Of a DNA stretch of 64,000 nt, positions 23,476 to 35,480 are shown in pieces. Source of the DNA: Laburnicola sp. R22_1 (lineage: Eukaryota > Ascomycota > Dothideomycetes > Pleosporales > Didymosphaeriaceae); assembly GCA_014281115.1 (NCBI GenBank), contig JACONQ010000006.1:1922001-1986000 (forward strand). The letters run 5' to 3'. The notes beneath the pieces were generated by a model, which searched no databases, was not told the origin of the DNA, and saw nothing but the letters and a program-made list of their open reading frames with translations. Position numbers and translations under genes: made by a program. How positions within the stretch are numbered: the first letter of the stretch is position 1; every line of letters starts with the position of its first letter.

Positions 23476-25314
23476 TTAATTATTATATAAGACCTTAAGC
23501 TATCTCTTGTCCTAAAGACGCTATTGCCACTAAACGTATAATATTACGCCCCTATCTAGGAGACGCAAACAATAATATAGCTAGGTATAACGCAGCTAGG
23601 TATAATAGCTAGACGCCACTAGATATTAAAAACTATATAGTATTTGCTAGGGACCTATATAGTAAGTAAATAGCTACTATAGAGTTAGATTGCTATATTA
23701 AGAAGAATACGCATTTTCTTAGGTAGAAGCCTAGAATTAAAAGTAGGATAAGCCTTATAATATAGATTGCTCTATACTAGTTTAGGTGCAAGGTGCTTAT
23801 AACTATTAAGAATAAGAACTAGAAGAATATAGATATTTTATAAAGTAAGAGTCTAGGCTAGTAGCTATATACTACTATATAGCTTAACTATCATCGCTAA
23901 TACTGCTATGCAGAAAGTTAATAATAAAATTATTATTATTTTGTATATATTTTGTTACTACCACTGTGTGCTAGGTACTAGGTTTTAGTGCCTTCTATTT
24001 TACTCCTCTCTCTATATAGTGCGGACTTAACCTTAGTTAGAATCTCTATATAATAAAGATCTTCAATACTACTATATAGCTTATAGGAGCAATTACTACT
24101 AAGGGCTATAAGCAATATTAGATTTCTAATTAATAGATTATTGCTTCTATAATAATAGTAATAGCTATACTAAGTAGGTGCTAGAGGCGTAAAGGATATA
24201 TAGGTACGCACTTATACTATAGAATCTCTATAAGAAATAGGTAGAGTAATAGCTAGACGTCTAAAAGTTAATAGATTGTTGGTAGAGAATAGTAGAGTAC
24301 TATTTAGTATTAGAAGTAGGCGCGCGCGTAATTTATTATATATTATAGTAGTAGAGTAGAGTAGAAATTCTAAGTAGTTAACTATCTAGTAATATAGCAA
24401 AAGATTATAAAGTAGTATGGTCACATTGTTTATTTAGTGTTAATTACCCTTTTTAACCACATTTTTTTAATTTAAGCCTGCGTAGATTGGAATAAAAAGG
24501 CCGCTCTAGTCTAGCGCCTAAAAGTACAGTCTACTAAGTCTCCGCTAACATAATAATAGTTTATAAGGATAGTTTATAAACTGCGCACTTACCCTACTAT
24601 TTATAAGCACTTTAATACTATTAATTTACTTAAAGTATATATAGAAAACTAAGCTCTATTGTTACTATTATTAGTAATTGCGCCGCATTTGCGCGCTGCT
24701 ATGCAGTACACTTATGCGACGCGCTTACTAGCTTACTATCTAACGCTATAATAACTATAAAAATCTAATATATTTATATAATACTCTTCTTCCCTAGCAA
24801 CCTATTAATAAATACCTTCTCTTACCTTTTAATCTTGCCCTTTATTACTACTATTCTAATCTATAGTAATATAAGGAACTGTAGTAGGAGCCCTATATAT
24901 CTATTATAGTACCTATAGTTACTAATTTATTATTAGCCTAACTAGTACACTAGAACTGCCTTATATAGGATAAGGTATACCTTCTACTTTAACCTATTAA
25001 TAATCTTCTAGATAGAGTAGTATTCTAGTGTGTAATAGGGCCTAGTAACTTTAAGTAAATAGATTAAAGCGTACTTTTAGGCAGCGTTAACCGTAATTTT
25101 AGTATTAGGGCTTAGGAAAATAGCAGGAAATAGAGCGATAGCAATAGATAATATCTTATTAAGATTAACTTTAATATAGAGATAAAGTGTTAGTGTACCT
25201 ATAGTGTATAAGCTCCTACCTAGTATATATTTTATAATAATATAAACCTACTAATATAATAGCTATTACTAGCAATCTTTAGGGATAATAGTAGAGGAGA
25301 TAATAGTTATAGCG
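23476..25314. other. AT-rich DNA with diverged transposon fragments
   Basis: No gene. The segment 23870-24070 is the inverted counterpart of 38560-38760. The segment 24418-24600 is the inverted counterpart of about 28640-28815, both sharing GGCCGCTCTAGTCTAGCGCC or its complement. The stretch 24560-25160 resembles R3 on the minus strand at lower similarity. Confidence 0.5.
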
Positions 25315-26365
25315 TTATAGCGCCAGCGCTATCTTATACCTTCTCTACTCTAAACTATAGTATAGTAATGTGGCCTTATGTATAGTTTTATATGTGGATT
25401 TTTTTTTAGTTAAAGTAGGCGCGCTAAGTCTACTAAGCTCGCTTAGCTCGCTTATAACGCGCTAACCTCTTTTTATTAACACTATCTTAAAACGCTTTTC
25501 TGTGTTAAAAATAGTAGGAGGGATAACTGCTATTATTATAATATTTTTATTAGAAACTCCTTAGTTATAAAAAAACTATAAATTAGTATTAATTATCTAG
25601 TAATGCGGCAAATAGGCAAGTAAGTTAGAGTGTTGTTATTATGGGGTTAGTTATCTTAGAAGCTAGGAGGAAACATTAGAAAAAACTTTAACGCGCTCTA
25701 GTCCTAGGACTTAGCACTTATATATAATATTACGTAATATTATATTATATAGGCGCTAGTAACGTAATAGAAAAACGTAGTAATTGAATATAGTAGGGCC
25801 ACTTAAAAACTAAATAAGTGGAGGTAGTATATACTTCTACCCAAAAGAGTATTATTATAATTTTAGTACTAGGTGTTAATATATATATTAATATTAATAT
25901 ATCTAAGTAATATAAATATTTAATTTCTATATAACTTTACACTATATAGTAATTAATAAAATAGACTTATACCTTTTTATATATAGTACTAATTAATTTA
26001 TCTAAAAGTAGAGTAATAAAGGCTTTTATTTTAAATAATATAATAATACTGTTTTTATAACTAAGAGGTTTCTAATATGGTTTTTTTTTGCGACTAAGAG
26101 GTTTCGAATAAAAATATTATAATAATAGTAGTTATTCCTCTTATAATTATTAACATAGAAAAGCATTTTAAGGTAGTGTTAATAAAAAGGGGTTAGCACG
26201 TTATAAGCGAGCTAAGCGAGATTAGTGTGCTTAGCGCGCCTACTTTAACTAAAAAAAATCTATATACAAAACTATATATAAGGCTACATTACTATACCAT
26301 AGTTTAGGGTAGAGAGAAGGAGATAAGGTGCTTATTATAACTATTATCTCCCTTCTATACTATTA
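25315..26365. repeat. Large imperfect inverted repeat built around R2
   Basis: The left arm (about 25315-25572, minus-strand R2 plus flank) and right arm (about 26084-26365) are inverted copies with roughly 510 bp between them. Shared arm content includes GCGAGCTAAGCGAG or its complement and the stretch around ACTATACCATAGTTTAG. Copy numbers of short repeats inside the spacer include a truncated R1 at 25990-26048. Confidence 0.6.
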
Positions 26366-26801
26366 TTTCTAAAAATATTACTAGAAGCAATAGCTATTAT
26401 AATAGTAGGTTTGTGCTACTTATAAAATATATGCTAAGTAGAAGCTTATACTTACTATAGATACACTAACGCTTTATCTTTGCATTAAAGTTAATATTAA
26501 AGAGACTTCTACTACTATTACTATTATTCTATTTTCTACTATCTTTTAGGCCCTAATGCTAATACTGCTATTAACGCTACCTAAAAGTACACTCTAATAA
26601 TCTATTTACTTAAAGTTACTAGATCTACACTAAAGTATTACTCTGTCTATAAGATTATTAATAGGAAGTAGGTGTATCTTACTCTATATAAGGTGGTTCT
26701 AGTGTACTAGTTAGGCTAGTAATAGATTAGTAACTATAGGCATAATAATAGATATTTTTTTTTACGACTAAGAGGTTTCTAATATTTTGCATTACTATGT
26801 A

Positions 26802-28402
26802 ACGTACTTTACACTCGAGTTAATTATTCTATTAAGTTAATTACTTTGCTAAAACCCTACTAAGTTCTATACTATTTACAATAGTATAGAGTTAACATAA
26901 ACTATTTTCGATAGTCTAAATAGGCCAATCTATTTAGAATCTATTTCTATAGGCTGCCTATAAGTTATTTTATTATGCCCAGGCTTACTGTAGTGTCCAT
27001 AGCACTGTTAAGCAGATTCGCCTCTATTAGCGCGCACCCTCTACTTAACTAGCGTTAATTGCGACCTAAGTTCTATACTATTTTGCGAAGTTTACAACTC
27101 CTATATACTATCGCAAATAGTACAAAGTGGAGGCATACGTAGGCGGACGTTAAGCTACAATATTATAACTTCTGGGTTGTGGGGCACTAGGCCAGCACCT
27201 TAAAAGCCTTCTTTAATATTACTTTTAGTAATTAAAGCCTTAAAAGTAGTAATAAAGTAAGGTAGGAACTTAATTTTAGTAATGTGCATAATGTGGTTAC
27301 GCATTAGATTCTTGGCTTAGCGCCTATACGCCTTCTTTAATAGCGTAAAATAACCTATGTAAAGTGGCTATAAGAGGTGCAATAAATGTGGAGGCATATA
27401 AAAAGTAATAATATTACTCTTTTTATAGTAATTCTAGAATTTAAGCGAGTTGTAACTTTTATGGCTATTAATAATAAGTAAACGTACTCTACTAGTAGTA
27501 CGCCTCTTTGTATACTTATTAAAGTGGTTTAGCTATTATAGACTAAGCTTATTTATTATCTAGCCGTTCTTAGAGACTATAATAACCCAATTATAAGGTA
27601 GATACTTCTCCTTATACTAGGCGAAGAGGTAGTGCTTGCCCCTAAAGATAATAAAGGGTGGGATCTACCACCCTATTGCGTTAATGCCTTAGATAACTGT
27701 TGTCCACTCCCTATTGCCCTACTGCACCTGCTTTGGCCGTCCTTAACGCTTAGAGCCTATAACTACTACTCTAGTTAATATTATGCCTATTATAAAGCCA
27801 GACTCGTTAAAATTATAGGTGTCCTTATTTAGGATACTATACTTAGTCTTTATGTTCTTCACAAGCCGGAACTAGCCTTATATTACCTTAGGATCTTTCT
27901 AGAGGGCTCTCTTGTAGTCGTACTTTTAATTAAACTTAACTTAAAGCTTTAGCTAGCGCTTAACAAAGTTATAAGGCCACCTCTAGCCAACTAGCTTATA
28001 GTAGCGTGTAGCTAGTAAAGAATCGGCCATATCTTTTATAGCATTAAGCTGGGGCAGAAATTCTCGCGCGTCTAGGTTAAGTATATACTATACAATCACC
28101 TGCTCCTCTCTTATAGTAAGTCTTATTTTATTAGGTGCGCAGTTATGTCTAAACGTTTTTCTAGCGCGTTAGTTGCTAAGTATACTTTAAGAGACATTAT
28201 AGAGAGCTATAGCGTGTCGCTAAGAGAGTGTTGCGTCTTATTTAATAGCCTGGATCGCAAGCTATATACGCGCTTCTTTTAACGCTAGTAGTTTATTATG
28301 TAGTTAAGGCATTGCGTTATACTATTGCTAATAGTACGTTTTAGTATAGTCTTAGAAAAGTAATCGACTTAATAAAATAATTAACTCGAGTGCAAAGTAC
28401 GT
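26802..28402 (-). mobile_element. Pogo/Fot-like DNA transposon E, RIP-degraded
   Basis: Terminal inverted repeats of 43 bp with few mismatches (ACGTACTTTACACTCGAG at the left end, ACGTACTTTGCACTCGAG in the right end read inverted), flanked by TA (26800-26801 and 28403-28404). The length is 1601 bp. The coding remnant identifies it. Confidence 0.85.
26870..28250 (-). pseudogene. Transposase of element E, heavily RIP-mutated
   Basis: Read on the minus strand, the pogo transposase pattern is plain despite a stop every few codons. Near 27800 there is YNFNESGF for the family YNFDETGF, then RGRPK, GNREWTTVI and GINAIGW, then PPFIIFRGKH near 27650. Further on, PPHLLHLL and IGYFTLLKKAYRR stand for the LQPLDVG segment. 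The first catalytic Asp is replaced by Asn and the third region reads PLYIG for PLDVG. Long dead. Confidence 0.8.
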
Positions 28403-29479
28403 TATTAGAAAGAAAATAAATAAGGGCAGAATTAAAGGTAGTAAAGAAAAAGTAAAAATATTTATTAATAAGTTGCTAAGAGAGGAGAGTATTATATAGA
28501 TATGCTATATTCTTATAGTTATAGTATTAGATAGTAAGCGCAATGCTTAAGTAGCGTAATTACTAATAATAGTAATAATAAAGTAAGTTAGTCTGCTGTA
28601 TACGCTTTAAGTAAATTTAATAGCTATTAGAACACTTATAGATAATAAAGGGCGAGTGCACAGTTTATATATAAACTATTATTATATTAGTGAAGACTAG
28701 TAGACTATATTTTTAGGCGCTAGACTAGAGCGGCCTTTCTATCCCAACCTACGCAGGCTCAAATTAAAAAAAATATGGTTAAAAAGAGTAATTAACACTA
28801 AATAAATAATGCGACCCTAGGGGTTTCTAATATAGTATTAATTAATCTACCTATGAGTAGGATAATAAAGGCTTTTATCTTAAATAATATAATAAAAAAA
28901 GCAGAGCCCCCTACTTAGTAATTAAAAAGAGCGTAAGATTTCTAATAAAAAGATAATAATACTAGTAATAATAAATATTTCTCCTACTATTATAGATATG
29001 AAAAAGCCTTTTAAGGTATTAATATATTGTTAATTAATATCTAGAAGTAGAATAACAAAGGCTTTTATTTTAAATAATATAATAAGAAAGAGTAAAGCCT
29101 TCTACTTAGTAATTAAAAAGAGCGTAAAAAACGTAGTAACTTAGTATATACTAGTAATAGTACTTTTTTCTTAGCATATATATATTATTAAATTATAAGC
29201 CAACGCGCTAACCTCTTTTTATTAATACTACCTTAAAACGCTTTTTGTATTAATAATAGTAGGAGGAATAACTACTATTATTGTAATATTTTTATTAGAA
29301 ACCCCTTAGTCGCAAAAAAACCATTATTAAATTAACTACCTAGGAGTAGAATAATAAAGGCTTTTATCTTAAATAATATAATTAAAAAGCAGAGCATTCT
29401 ACTTAGTAATTAAAAAGAGTATAAAAAGATACTTTGTATATATATATAGATAGATAAAGTTATATAAAAATACATAACT
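28403..29479. other. AT-rich DNA with a cluster of R1 and R2 copies
   Basis: No gene. Order: inverted counterpart of 24418-24600 at 28640-28815; R1 at 28835-28936; R2 at 28937-29028; R1 at 29029-29130; R2 (minus) at 29197-29322; R1 at 29323-29430. The repeats abut each other, which suggests preference for inserting at the ends of earlier copies. Confidence 0.6.
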
Positions 29480-30120
29480 ATATTACTAATATATCTAGGA
29501 TAATTAAAATACTTAGAGTATTTATACTACTTATATAATACTAATTAATTAGTAAGTAAAGCTCTTAAAATAGTTAAAATTTAAAAAAGCTTAGTAAGCT
29601 TTTTAAAAAAAAATTAAAGTATAAAGTTAAAACTTAGTTAGAGTCTTTTACTATATAGTAATTACTGCTTTAGATAATAGTATTAATTACTAGCGTATTA
29701 TATAGAACTTCTACCTAACCCTAAATTCTAGATTTTAGAGGTTTAAAACATAAAAAATATAGTTTTATAATTTTTTATAAGAAGTAGATTAGATAAAAAT
29801 TAGTAGCTTAGTAAAGAACACTATTTTAAAAAGTATAAACTTCAATACCTTTCTAACTACTTTAGTTTTATTAAAACTTCTTTAAAAATTTAAATAATAT
29901 TTTATTAGTACTATAGTGTGATATAATAATATTATATAGTATATATAATAACTAGTAAAATAAAGAGTTGTCTATAAATTACTAGCTAATTATATAGTAA
30001 AAGTAGTATTTTTAAATTAAATAATTCAGGACTAGTGGTTTCTTTATAAATCTATCAAAAATCTAAATTTATAGCTTTACTAGTAAAAAGTTATAAAGCT
30101 TTAAAAAAATTTATTAAAAC
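29480..30120 (+). repeat. Very AT-rich repeat R4, copy 1
   Basis: About 640 bp with a homologous inverted copy at 50410-51060. Shared anchors: AAAGAACACTATTTTA (complement TAAAATAGTGTTCTTT) and the CCTAAATTCTAGATTTTA stretch. No coding signal. Confidence 0.65.
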
Positions 30121-30131
30121 TAATTATGTGT

Positions 30132-30240
30132 GACGTTAATTTATCTACATAGGGGTAGGATAATAAAGGCTTTCATCTTAAATAACATAATATAAAAAGC
30201 AGAGCACCCTACTTAGTAATTAAAAAGAGCGTGAAAAGGT
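30132..30240 (+). repeat. R1 copy
   Basis: Starts GACGTTAATTTATCTAC and ends GAGCGTGAAAAGGT. Confidence 0.75.
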
Positions 30241-30574
30241 AATTAACGTATTTTACTACTAAGCTAGTTAATCTACTAAGCTAGTTAAAAAATGCTTGGT
30301 AGTACTAATCTATATTATAGCTCTTTAAGTTTATTACTATTAAATAAGAAGCCTATATACATTGTGCTTATATCTAATATAAAAGATATCTTTATATTTT
30401 TTTATATATTTGCGCGTTGTGTCTAGTCTCTCTATATTTCTATAGCACTATAAAGCTAGTTAGGCACTTTTTTAATTACTACTACTATAAGCCTTCTTTA
30501 ACTACTTAGTAGCTATAAAGGCCTTAGTCGGCTTGCTAAATGTCTTTTTAACCTTTTTAGTTTAAGGTTAAAGT

Positions 30575-31472
30575 AGATTAAGATAGAAGATTATATATAC
30601 TATATATAACACCTAATTCTAATTAAAAACTAACCTTAAATATTTAATAACGTAATAATAGTTTAAACTTTAAACTTACTCACACTATGCCTATGCCCTA
30701 TAAGCTCCTAATCTATATAAGATTTACTTACGCTATATATAGCCCACCTAGCTTATTACTACTACTATTATTAGTTATTTACGCTTGCGCTGCTATGTGA
30801 CGTACTTGCTTAGATAAGCTAACTTAATAGTAATAATAGTAATAATAGCTAGAAGAATCTTATAGATTTATATAATACTCTTATTACACTAGAGCTTATT
30901 AATAAATACCTTATTCTCTACCTTTTACCTTCCCTCTTAGATTTAGTTACTAATAAGGTGTAATTATATTTACTAAAGGGGGAATTTAACCTTATAGTCT
31001 TTTGCAAACTAGATAAGCTACTAACCTAATTAGTGTACTAGGACTACCTTATAGATAGTTAAATATATCCGCCTTTTGCACTAAAGAAGTATTTAATAGA
31101 TAGAATAAAACTCTAGTAGAGTTACTTTAATAGTAGTAGCACGAATTTTTAGTATATACTCTTTAATAGCAGCGAGTACTTCTTTAGAAATAATATTAAT
31201 ACCTAGATAGATAGTAGGTCGTAGAAAAATAGTAGGAATTTTATTAAAGATAACCTTAATATAGTAATAGAGCGATAGTGTATCTAGTATGTAGCGTTAT
31301 TTTATCTACCTAGGGGTAGGACGACAAAGGCTTTTATCTCAAATAACATAATAAGAAAAGCAGAGCCCCCTGCTTAGTAATTAAAAAAGAGCGTAAAAAG
31401 GTATATTATAAAAAAAAACCGATATCTAGTATATATTACTATTATTCTACTACTTATAATAAATAGTATATA
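30575..31472 (-). repeat. Repeat R3, copy 3, with an R1 insertion
   Basis: Parallel to 1-717 in orientation and order. It is split by the R1 copy 31294-31422 and ends where the third LTR element begins at 31473. Confidence 0.65.
31294..31422 (+). repeat. Short dispersed repeat R1, reference copy with target duplication
   Basis: A 129-bp unit beginning GCGTTATTTTATCTACCTAG and ending in an A-run, flanked by a 13-bp direct repeat TATCTAGTATGTA / TATCTAGTATATA (31281-31293 and 31423-31435; one G/A difference). The unoccupied site, with a single TATCTAGTATATA, is visible at about 659-671 in R3 copy 1. No coding capacity. The length of the duplication and the A-rich tail suggest a SINE-like retroposon, but I see no convincing tRNA-derived A and B boxes. 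Confidence 0.75.
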
Positions 31473-31758
31473 TGTCTGTACACTATATAGGCAAGGGCAC
31501 CTAAGGGTATTAAGGTTTTAATATTGCCGCATAATAGTATTATATAGGGATTACGTAATGCCTATGCGCCGCGGCCTGTGCGCTATAGGATCTTCTTCTT
31601 TCTATCTACACCCTCTCTAGAAGTAAGCAATTAATACTAAGTTGTTTTATTATATTATTATTTTTTCTTATATAATTATTCTATACACCTTCTACTCTTG
31701 CTAATATAGAGTAATAGATATTAATATCTATAGCTAGCTATAGAGTACTTATTTAACA
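31473..31758 (+). repeat. 5-prime LTR of element 3
   Basis: Begins TGTCTGTACACTATATAGGC. It is less mutated than its partner (keeps GCGCCGCGGCCTGTGCGC near 31565-31583). Confidence 0.85.
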
Positions 31759-32230
31759 TTAATTAGTAGTTAACTAACTCTTAACTACAAATTAGCAAGA
31801 GTAAAAATAGATTATATAAGTTATTATTATCTATATAATTTGTTTTATTATACCCTATCCTCTATAATAAGAGAATAGTAGATTAAATCTTTATAAAGTT
31901 AGTAAGTAACTATTACTGCTATATAAAATAAAGGAAGCCATTGTATAAAATATATAAAACCTATTCTTATCTATAGAAATAGTAGATTAATTCTTTTATT
32001 AAGTTAGTAAGTAGATATCGCTACTATATAAAATTTAAGAGGAGATAGTGCACTAAGTATACTACTAGTAACTATATAAATATATAGTTAGATAATAATA
32101 AACCCTAATAAAGCGCAATCCTCTATATAACTAACCTATTAAATAAACTAGTTATATAATAACTACTCCTACCACTACTTTGTACAAAGCCCCTACCTTT
32201 ACTACCTTCGCCTTATAAGATAACACTAAT

Positions 32231-35200
32231 ATGTCTAAATATACTAGACTATATAATAAGTATACTAAAAGAATAGAAATATTAGAGGCAACACTATATA
32301 AGGGAATAAGACCTAAGTACTAGAAGGATAAGATTAATCTAGTAAATAATTTCTCTTTATTAGAAATATAATTGTACGCAGTATATACTATTGCTAATTA
32401 TTATATATTATATTTAAAATGGATAGCTTTCTTAGAATTATTCTAGGAACACTTTAAAGAATAAGAAGAATACTATTTTTAAAGTTAAATTGTGCGTTTA
32501 GAAAAGAGCTTATTACAGTTCTAGGAGAAAAGGGCATTACACTAAGAATAGACACTAGAGCTATAAGTGCTAGTAAACTGTATAAAGTAGCCTAAGATAA
32601 TATAGATATTACTTATATATTATTATCTTTACTAGCTTACTTAACTCTTTATATACAAATACTAAGACTAATCTTAAAGATATCTAAGCTAGTTAGGCTG
32701 TTGCACAAACCTAAATAGAGTAAGTCGCTACTACTATAGGCACCTATATAGCTGTAGGTTCCTATAGATATCTTAAAAAACTTTTATATAAGTATTAAAG
32801 ACAATTTTATTTATATAAATAACTAGATAAACTACCACTCTTTATATATAGTACCTAACTACTATTTTGTCTACTTGCTTATAATTATTAAACGCTATAT
32901 AGAATAGAGCCACTACTAGTTAAATGCGAATTATAGGCACTATACTAATTTACATAGACTAAGCCTATACTATAATCTAACCTATATAAGCTTCCGCCTA
33001 AGTATAATCTACCTTCTTAGAGAATTCTAGCTAATAAGATAATCTAATTTTAAAAGGTATAGAATAAGGATAATAACTATACTAGAGCTATATATAATAT
33101 TTTAGTAGATAAAACTAGGATCTTTATAAATTTATGCAAATACCTAAATATTGCTAAGAATTAATATCTAGATATATTTCTAGATATTCTTACTAGCTAT
33201 GCGATATAGTATTACCTCTATACTATCTATTCTAAATAATTATGGAAGTGCTTATATAAAGCACTTAATAGTTACTTTAACACTACTATTAACTATAACT
33301 AGTATTAGATAGACTAGACTATAATAACTTTTATATAATACTAGCGTAAGAACCATAATAAGAGTTTACACAAAGTCCTAGAGATAATAATTAATAGGCT
33401 TACTCTTATATAAAGAGTATTAGGTGCGGACTTTACTAGGAAAGTTTCTTTCTATACTACTATTATATAAGTATGCTTTAGATACCTAGAGCTAGAGTAG
33501 GCTATATTTATTTCTAAGTCTACCTATTAAGCTCTATTTGCTAATCTCTACATATTAATCTAAGTTGCAATTAATTTCCAATCTAATTAGTACTTATTAG
33601 AGGCTAATACATACTACACTAATTATAAATATAACTTTTTTATATAAAGAGGCAGATTACTAGTTCCTTAGAGAAAAGAATTTTGTAAATAATTTGTACT
33701 ATTATTATTATAATTTAGATCCTAATTAAATAATATTTATACAAGACTAAAGAAGTGTTTTATATGCTATAAAAAAGTTATTAGTCTTCTAACTATCTGT
33801 ATAATAAGTATACCCACGTAATAAGGTAGTATATTACCTTCTGTAAAGAGTATAATAATAAAACGCCTTTATATAAAACTGTTTAGTCCTATATTTAGGA
33901 TATAGAAGGGTATAATAATAAGGAACCTACTTTACACAAAGAAGAGAAGTAGAGTAAAAATAATAAAAATAGTAATAATTAAGTATCCTACTTAACTGCT
34001 ACTACCTATCTTTACTACATAACTAGTAAATATATCTATAAAATAGAGCTAGAGGAGTGTGTAGAATAGTTTATTCTTAAAGATTAATACTATATAATAC
34101 ACTAAAGTAAACTGTAGGACATAAGTGTAGTAAGGATTTTTACTATTAGCAAAGTATAGCTAGAGGCATATATATAAGAGAACCCCTATATAAAGATTAA
34201 TTAGACACCTAGTAACACTAATATTAGCTTTAGAGGTTAGAATCTATAAGGATCTCTAGAAACTATATAAATTATAAATCTAATAGAAATAGTTATCTAC
34301 TGTACTCTAGATACTCTAATACTATGTTTACTATTACTAGCAAATACTAATAAGCTAGGTGCCTACTTTAATAATATTCTAGATATTATTACATAAAAGG
34401 ACAGCACAACTATACCTATTATACGTAAATAGAGACACTCTTTCTTTAATATTAGCAAGAAAGAAACTATATCTTTCTTTATTAAATAAGAACTCTATTG
34501 CCTTTATTAATAATTTAGATATCCCTATATAAAAAGACTTTAAAAGATACTTACTAACGCTAGCTATAATGTAGATACTATTATACTAAATAAAATTTAG
34601 AAGTTTTACTACTACTATTAATTGTACAAATAACTCCTATATTACTTTAAGTTTACTATTAAGAATAATATCTACTTTAACTATAAGATTATTATTAATA
34701 TTATATATATTAGAACTAGAGACGCACTATATATTATAAATATAGATATATTATTTTAAGCTACAATCTTCTTAAAATTAGTATCTACATAAAATACGTA
34801 AAAAGCTCTTTATAGATACTAAATTAATATCTACTAAGGTCTACCTAACTATATTATATATAACCTAGGTATAAACTTTATATTCGATAAATTTAGAAAC
34901 TACACAAAGATTATTAATATAACCTATAGGCAGATGCCTATAAAAGTATATTAGATAATAGAGAAGGTTAAGCGTTTTTACGCACCCCTCTATAAAGTCT
35001 TTAATATTCTTAAACCTAAACTAGAAAATTATATAAATAAGAAGAATATTCTCTAAATAGATATTAAAGCTATTAATAACACTATAGGCCTAGATAGCCT
35101 TATATCTATACTACTAGTCTTTAGCACATATCCTAGAATTAGTATAGACTCTTTTCTATTACCTAATATTATTACATACGCAAATGCCGTATAAAAAGTA

Positions 35201-35480
35201 ATAAAGATACTATAGAAGAAAAGGGATAAAACTAATATTAATTATGCACTAAATATCTATAATAGTCTATTAGTAGCGCACAAAATCCTTAAGCTCCTAC
35301 TTAGATTTAAAGTTATAGTCTAAAGAGAACAAGGTAGATAGATAGGCCTATATAAGATTAAGGATATTAAGAATAGAGATATAATTTTTAATCTAGAAAA
35401 TAGTCTAGGAAAGTTCTACTATACGCAAGTTAAGCTATACTATTATATAGAAGATTACACTTTCCTACTATTATATAAAG
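32231..35480 (+). pseudogene. Gag-integrase remnant of LTR element 3
   Basis: A possible gag start is ATG 32231 (MSKYTRLYNKYTKR). Between about 34860 and 35480 one frame with many stops still shows the integrase pattern of fungal retrotransposons: FYAPLYKVFNIL, then IDIKAINNTIGLDSLISILLVFSTYPRI, then LNIYNSLLVAHKIL and IGLYKIKDI. These correspond to the family segments ending KAIND.AGPDGLVPTLLVFG.YPR. Everything else is too mutated to name. Confidence 0.6.
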
